From assembly GCA_018608405.1 (NCBI GenBank), contig JABAZP010000038.1, forward strand, positions 21,338 through 85,337: DNA of 64,000 nt, read 5' to 3'. Numbering within the stretch: position 1 is the stretch's first letter; each line of letters begins with the position of its first letter. Of the stretch, positions 61,501 through 64,000 are shown one piece after another. The position numbers and the translations under genes were made by a program. This stretch comes from Flavobacteriales bacterium (lineage in GTDB: Bacteria > Bacteroidota > Bacteroidia > Flavobacteriales_E > Vicingaceae). The notes below the pieces were generated by a model, which saw only the letters and a list, made by a program, of their open reading frames with translations, was not told the DNA's origin and searched no databases.

Positions 61501-64000
61501 CTTGCAAAATGAAAAAAATGCTGAGACGGAAGCGAACTATAATGCAGCCATCAAAGAGGCAGATGAATTGTTTAATGCTGAAAATTTTGAAGGGGCAAAA
61601 CCAAAATACGAAGCTGCTCTTGCTATTAAAGATGAGCAATATCCAAAGGATAAAATAAAAGAGATTGACGTGAAACTGTCATCCCTTGCTGAACAAGAAG
61701 CAGCAGCTGCTGCCCAAGCTAAAATAGATACCGAATACGATGCATTAATTGCAGAAGCGGATGGTTTATTTGAATCGAGCGAATGGGAAAAGGCAAAAGC
61801 CAAATATTCCGCTGCAATTACTGTAAAGGACGAACAATACCCAAAAGATAAAATAGCTAAAGCAGATGCAAAACTTGCCGCATTAGCAGGAGAGGAAGCT
61901 GCTAAAGCAGCCGCTGCAGCGCAAGCTAAAATAGATGCGGAATACAATGAATTGATTGCAGAAGCGGATGGTTTATTTGAATCGAGTGAATGGGAGAAGG
62001 CAAAAGCCAAATATGCTGCCGCAATAGCTGTAAAAGACGAACAATACCCAAAAGACAAAATAGCTGAAGCAGATGCAAAACTTGTCGCACTGGCAGGAGA
62101 GGAAGCTGCCAAAGCAGCCGCTGAAGCCCAAGCTAAAATAGATGCTGAATACGATGCATTGATTGCAGAAGCGGATGCTTCATTCGATGGAAAAGATTAT
62201 GAGCAAGCAAAAACTAGTTATGAAGCAGCTTTGTCTTTGAAAGAAGAGCAGTACCCGAAAGAACAAATAACTAAAATAGCATCAGCTATGGCAGCCCAAG
62301 CAGATGCTCAAGCTGCTGCGGCAAAAGCTGCAAAACTGGATCAAGATTATTTAGCAGCGCTAGAAAAAGGAGATCAAGCGCTTGCCTCAAATGACTTAGA
62401 AAATGCATTAAAAGCATTTCAAGCCGCGCAGGTCATCAAACCAGAAGAGTCTTATCCCCCACAAAAGATTGCTGAAATTGATGGCTTAATTACTCAAAGA
62501 GCTGCTGCCAATGAAGCAGCTCAAGCAGAATTAAATTTGAAATATGAAGCTTTCGTTGAATCAGGCCAGACGGCTATGGATGCTGAGGACTGGGAAAATG
62601 CCATCTCTAATTTTGAACAAGCAAAAGAGACGTTACCAAGCAAATCCTTGCCAAGTACAAAGATTCAAGAGATTTTAGCTATACAAAAAACGCTAGCTGC
62701 AAAAGAAGAAGAAATAAGGTTGCGGAAAGAACAAGCTGCTGCAAATGAAAGCTCTTACCAAACAGCAATAGCTAACGGTGATAAATACTTTAGAGATAAA
62801 AATTACAACGATGCTGAGAATGAGTACCGTTTGGCACTTGGGTTAAAGAGCGCAGAGGCATACCCTCAAGAACAACTGGATAAAATAAAATCGATTATAG
62901 ATCAAAAAAATGCTGCAAAATTAGCTGAGCAAAATGCGAAAAAAGCAGCGAAGCAAAAAGAGCAACGCTATCAAGATTTAATTACTCAAGGTGATAATAA
63001 TTTTAAATCGGAGGCCTACAGAAATGCAAAAAGTAATTTTGAAAATGCATTAAGAATAAAGCCTGACGAAGCTTATCCTAAGGCGCAAATTGCTTTGTTA
63101 AATGAGCGAATAAAAGAACAAGAGTTAGCTGAGGAAGAAAGAAGAAAAAACCTTGATAAACCTATCACTATTAAAACAGGACCAAAGTCGACAATAACAA
63201 CTGATGCCGAAGAGGAAATAGAACGGATTTACAAAGAATTATGGGCGAAACAAAACAGTGAAAAGAATGGCTCGATTGAAGAGAAAGAGGAAGCCTTAGC
63301 GAAATTAAGGCAGGAGAATGTTGAAAAAGAGGAGGCTAGAAGACAAAATGCGATAGAGCGGTTAGAAGAGATAAGTGTGAGCATGAAGGATCAGTTTGAA
63401 ATTAGTTCAGAGCTAAATCTTCAGAACTATGAAACGGTGAAGGAACAAGAAAGTGACCTACAAAATACACGTGAGGAGCGCGTTAAAGCTTCAGAGCGCA
63501 AACGCGAAGGAAACATGCTTGATAAAGATCTTTTAGCTGAAAGCATTGCGTTGTATAACAAGCAGCGATTAGAGGAGACCGTTGAAGGGAAGAAGGAAAT
63601 GGTGGAGAATGAATACAACGAGATAAATCAATCCCTGCAAAACAGAGACAAAAAGCAAGAAGCATACATTTTAGACACCCAACAAAAATTTGAGAATTTT
63701 GAAAATAGCTTAATGACTTTCCACCAAGGTCGAAGTACCGAGTTTTATCCAAAAAATTACGAAGAAATTTTAGCAGATGAAGAAAATTTTGATGAACAAA
63801 CAACGGAGGACAAGCAGTCTTCTGAAAGTCGAAGATTAGACTATCAGTCAAAAGCGGATCAAAAATCTGCTGACCTAAGAGAGGGAGCCGCAGAGAATGC
63901 AGAAAGCTTTAAAGAGAATCAGCTAGAAGTTGAGAAATTCGAAGAGGAATTAGCTGAACAAACTACGAAAGACCGCAAGCCATCTGAAAACCGAAGATTA
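58526..64000 (+). CDS. Giant secreted TPR-like/coiled-coil repeat protein, C-terminus outside window
   Basis: An uninterrupted frame of 1,825 codons running off the window. TTG at 58526 is the likely start: a TAA lies two codons upstream, and it gives a clean signal peptide (MKGFIKYLFVLILLVSFQQV, cut before QFRL). Residues about 25-100 look like a CarboxypepD-reg-type beta-sandwich (GKKLSGAEIKVFKNGSLVET). From about 170 to 1535 there are about 22 TPR-like units of roughly 60 residues, each with 'Y..AI..AD.AL...YE.AK..Y..A..LKP.E.YP..KI.EI'. Then follows highly charged coiled coil, with a second 54-residue repeat starting (EQTTEDKQSSESRRL, EQTTKDRKPSENRRL). No enzyme motif is seen. It is probably an envelope scaffold; function unknown. 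Confidence 0.9.
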   Translation, partial: MKGFIKYLFVLILLVSFQQVNAQFRLIMEMAVTDEGKKLSGAEIKVFKNGSLVETVLTDGKGLADIPCDPNAIYTIEVGGNKGMIKKKIEMNTNGVAPEAAKGDLFFPATVELFEKIEGMDVSILDKPIGKIKFNEEYGFESDADYTKSVQRQLADLEKDFIAKKEADQAKKAAAMKQYEEAIKIADKAFSSEEWEKAAEQYRIAEKVNPDLLETYPSFQLAELKTKLIKIEADNKRYNEAIGKADAAVASKNFEIAIAEYKRASGYKPNEEYPQTKIKEVQEQLANFAKVEQSYLAAIEKGDNALKINDLSTAKTAFEEATGLKPEETYPQNKLAQINDILSKQEAKKAEYDNAIKEADEALAAKNYEKAKASYQKASSVNPIERYPKDQIGKVEALIAGAAKLNQEYLAAVEKGDNALTTKNYQEAKTAFEQAGKLKPEEVYPKNKIKEIEDLIAKNEAAEKQYQDKIAEADKALSDEDYTTAKNSYAEAKKLKPTETYPQEKLTEIEGILAKLAKAEESYKGAIAKGDAAIGAEDFEGAKVAFNEALSIKADEQYPKDKLAEIETIVLKNQKSEEEYKSAVQNGDDALSDKNYEKAKEFYNAASGIKPQEAYPKDKLAEIEKTLAAVAEKEKAYNEAIAEGDQAMTSEELEKAKVSYTKASSLKPDVEYPKEQLTKIEAQLAANKELETNYKAAITEGDNAFSSKEYEKAKSAYKKAIELKSQEEYPASKITEIDGILAELKGKEESYQAAIKKGDDALKNEDYEVAKTAFEEALTLKDDEYPKGKITEIEAKVKALAAEKAANEKLEADYQAAISKADQQNAEGKFDEAITSYTQVSELKPDEAYPKEQIEAAKTAKANAEKAAELAEIQKQYDEKIAVADKAFESGNLEDARSNYQAAASLKTEESYPKEKIASINATLSDAAEADQQYKDAIGAADKLIVEEKWEEAKVKYSEASAIKPDQEFPKEKINEIDERLAELAAKQEEIRLQNEKNAETEANYNAAIKEADELFNAENFEGAKPKYEAALAIKDEQYPKDKIKEIDVKLSSLAEQEAAAAAQAKIDTEYDALIAEADGLFESSEWEKAKAKYSAAITVKDEQYPKDKIAKADAKLAALAGEEAAKAAAAAQAKIDAEYNELIAEADGLFESSEWEKAKAKYAAAIAVKDEQYPKDKIAEADAKLVALAGEEAAKAAAEAQAKIDAEYDALIAEADASFDGKDYEQAKTSYEAALSLKEEQYPKEQITKIASAMAAQADAQAAAAKAAKLDQDYLAALEKGDQALASNDLENALKAFQAAQVIKPEESYPPQKIAEIDGLITQRAAANEAAQAELNLKYEAFVESGQTAMDAEDWENAISNFEQAKETLPSKSLPSTKIQEILAIQKTLAAKEEEIRLRKEQAAANESSYQTAIANGDKYFRDKNYNDAENEYRLALGLKSAEAYPQEQLDKIKSIIDQKNAAKLAEQNAKKAAKQKEQRYQDLITQGDNNFKSEAYRNAKSNFENALRIKPDEAYPKAQIALLNERIKEQELAEEERRKNLDKPITIKTGPKSTITTDAEEEIERIYKELWAKQNSEKNGSIEEKEEALAKLRQENVEKEEARRQNAIERLEEISVSMKDQFEISSELNLQNYETVKEQESDLQNTREERVKASERKREGNMLDKDLLAESIALYNKQRLEETVEGKKEMVENEYNEINQSLQNRDKKQEAYILDTQQKFENFENSLMTFHQGRSTEFYPKNYEEILADEENFDEQTTEDKQSSESRRLDYQSKADQKSADLREGAAENAESFKENQLEVEKFEEELAEQTTKDRKPSENRRL
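61712..62332 (+). repeat. 207-nt tandem repeat inside the giant gene
   Basis: Three consecutive units begin GC(C/G)CAAGCTAAAATAGAT at 61712, 61919 and 62126, an exact 207-nt (69-codon) period. The first two are nearly identical at DNA level through GCAGAAGCGGATGGTTTATT; the third diverges after about 60 nt. Other units of the gene are similar only at protein level, so these are recent duplications. Confidence 0.85.

Noticed and set aside
61537..62112. 191-codon Ala/Ser-rich open frame on the minus strand inside the giant gene
   Set aside because: It is the antisense of the repeat array. The composition and its own repetition follow from the plus-strand repeats, and it has no independent start region.
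61712..62332. Regular direct repeats considered as a CRISPR array
   Set aside because: Units are 207 nt, contiguous, in frame and translated; there are no short repeats with unique spacers and no cas genes.

Overview
The window is a stretch of a low-GC Bacteroidota chromosome, most likely from the order Flavobacteriales. The evidence is four-fold: type IX secretion (T9SS) C-terminal sorting domains of the 'YPNP' type, CarboxypepD-reg-like/TonB-dependent outer-membrane proteins, promoter elements of the Bacteroidota form TTTG-N19-TAnnTTTG instead of -35/-10 boxes, and family-typical neighbours (DUF5686, paired M16 peptidases, DUF368). Strands alternate often and most transcription units are one to six genes. 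There is no prophage, IS element or CRISPR array.

Layout. 0-8.7 kb: a secreted DUF3887-like protein (cut by the window edge), the ribosome-associated GTPase TypA, TspO, a glycerophosphodiester phosphodiesterase-like protein, a frameshifted small gene, a YbiT-type ABC-F ATPase, a lipocalin-like lipoprotein and a LysE exporter. 8.7-14.8 kb: envelope genes on the minus strand (DUF5686, SanA/YdcF-like, CarboxypepD-reg-like, M23 peptidase). 14.8-17.4 kb: a cell-division and RNA-turnover unit: a small coiled-coil protein, zapA, a strong 6S RNA candidate and rny. 17.4-21.6 kb: a tightly overlapping minus-strand operon: TPR protein, phosphosulfolactate synthase-like protein, rhodanese, DUF368/PopT and aroE. 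21.7-38.8 kb: mostly housekeeping: glmM, a cysteine desulfurase, a PhnP-like hydrolase, a T9SS cargo protein, two M16 peptidases, a flavin reductase, clpC, gyrA, TPR, S4 and HU.

39-50 kb is the scarred part. A 5'-truncated, frameshifted nhaB meets a 5'-truncated COG0523 (CobW-like) GTPase head to head, with 13 bp shared at the joint. Next comes a metal module (thioredoxin, TonB receptor, divergent DtxR/MntR-like repressor with a perfect 20-bp operator palindrome). It is bracketed by a degenerate copy of the 3' half of a CAT-anticodon tRNA plus downstream flank, and by the intact tRNA itself. After it lie a sulfide:quinone-reductase-like gene with one TAG nonsense codon, an NTF2-like protein, a thioesterase, an S1/P1 nuclease, a DUF3817 membrane protein, an acyltransferase and a small gene broken by TAA.

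50-58.5 kb: a TIGR02757 protein and a SUI1-family factor, then a cobalamin riboswitch leading six closely packed genes: two T9SS-targeted surface proteins, a BtuB-like TonB receptor, a BtuG-like beta-propeller lipoprotein, a BtuF-like protein without a signal peptide and an ATP-pyrophosphatase of the diphthine-ammonia ligase family. This reads as a B12 capture and uptake operon. 58.5-64 kb: the first 1,825 codons of a very large secreted protein made of about 22 TPR-like repeats followed by coiled coil. It continues past the window.

The strongest leads are the tRNA-bracketed metal module, the nhaB/cobW joint, the unassigned members of the B12 operon and the giant repeat protein. Several inactivating changes in one window could be real gene decay or consensus or amplification errors; sequence alone cannot decide.
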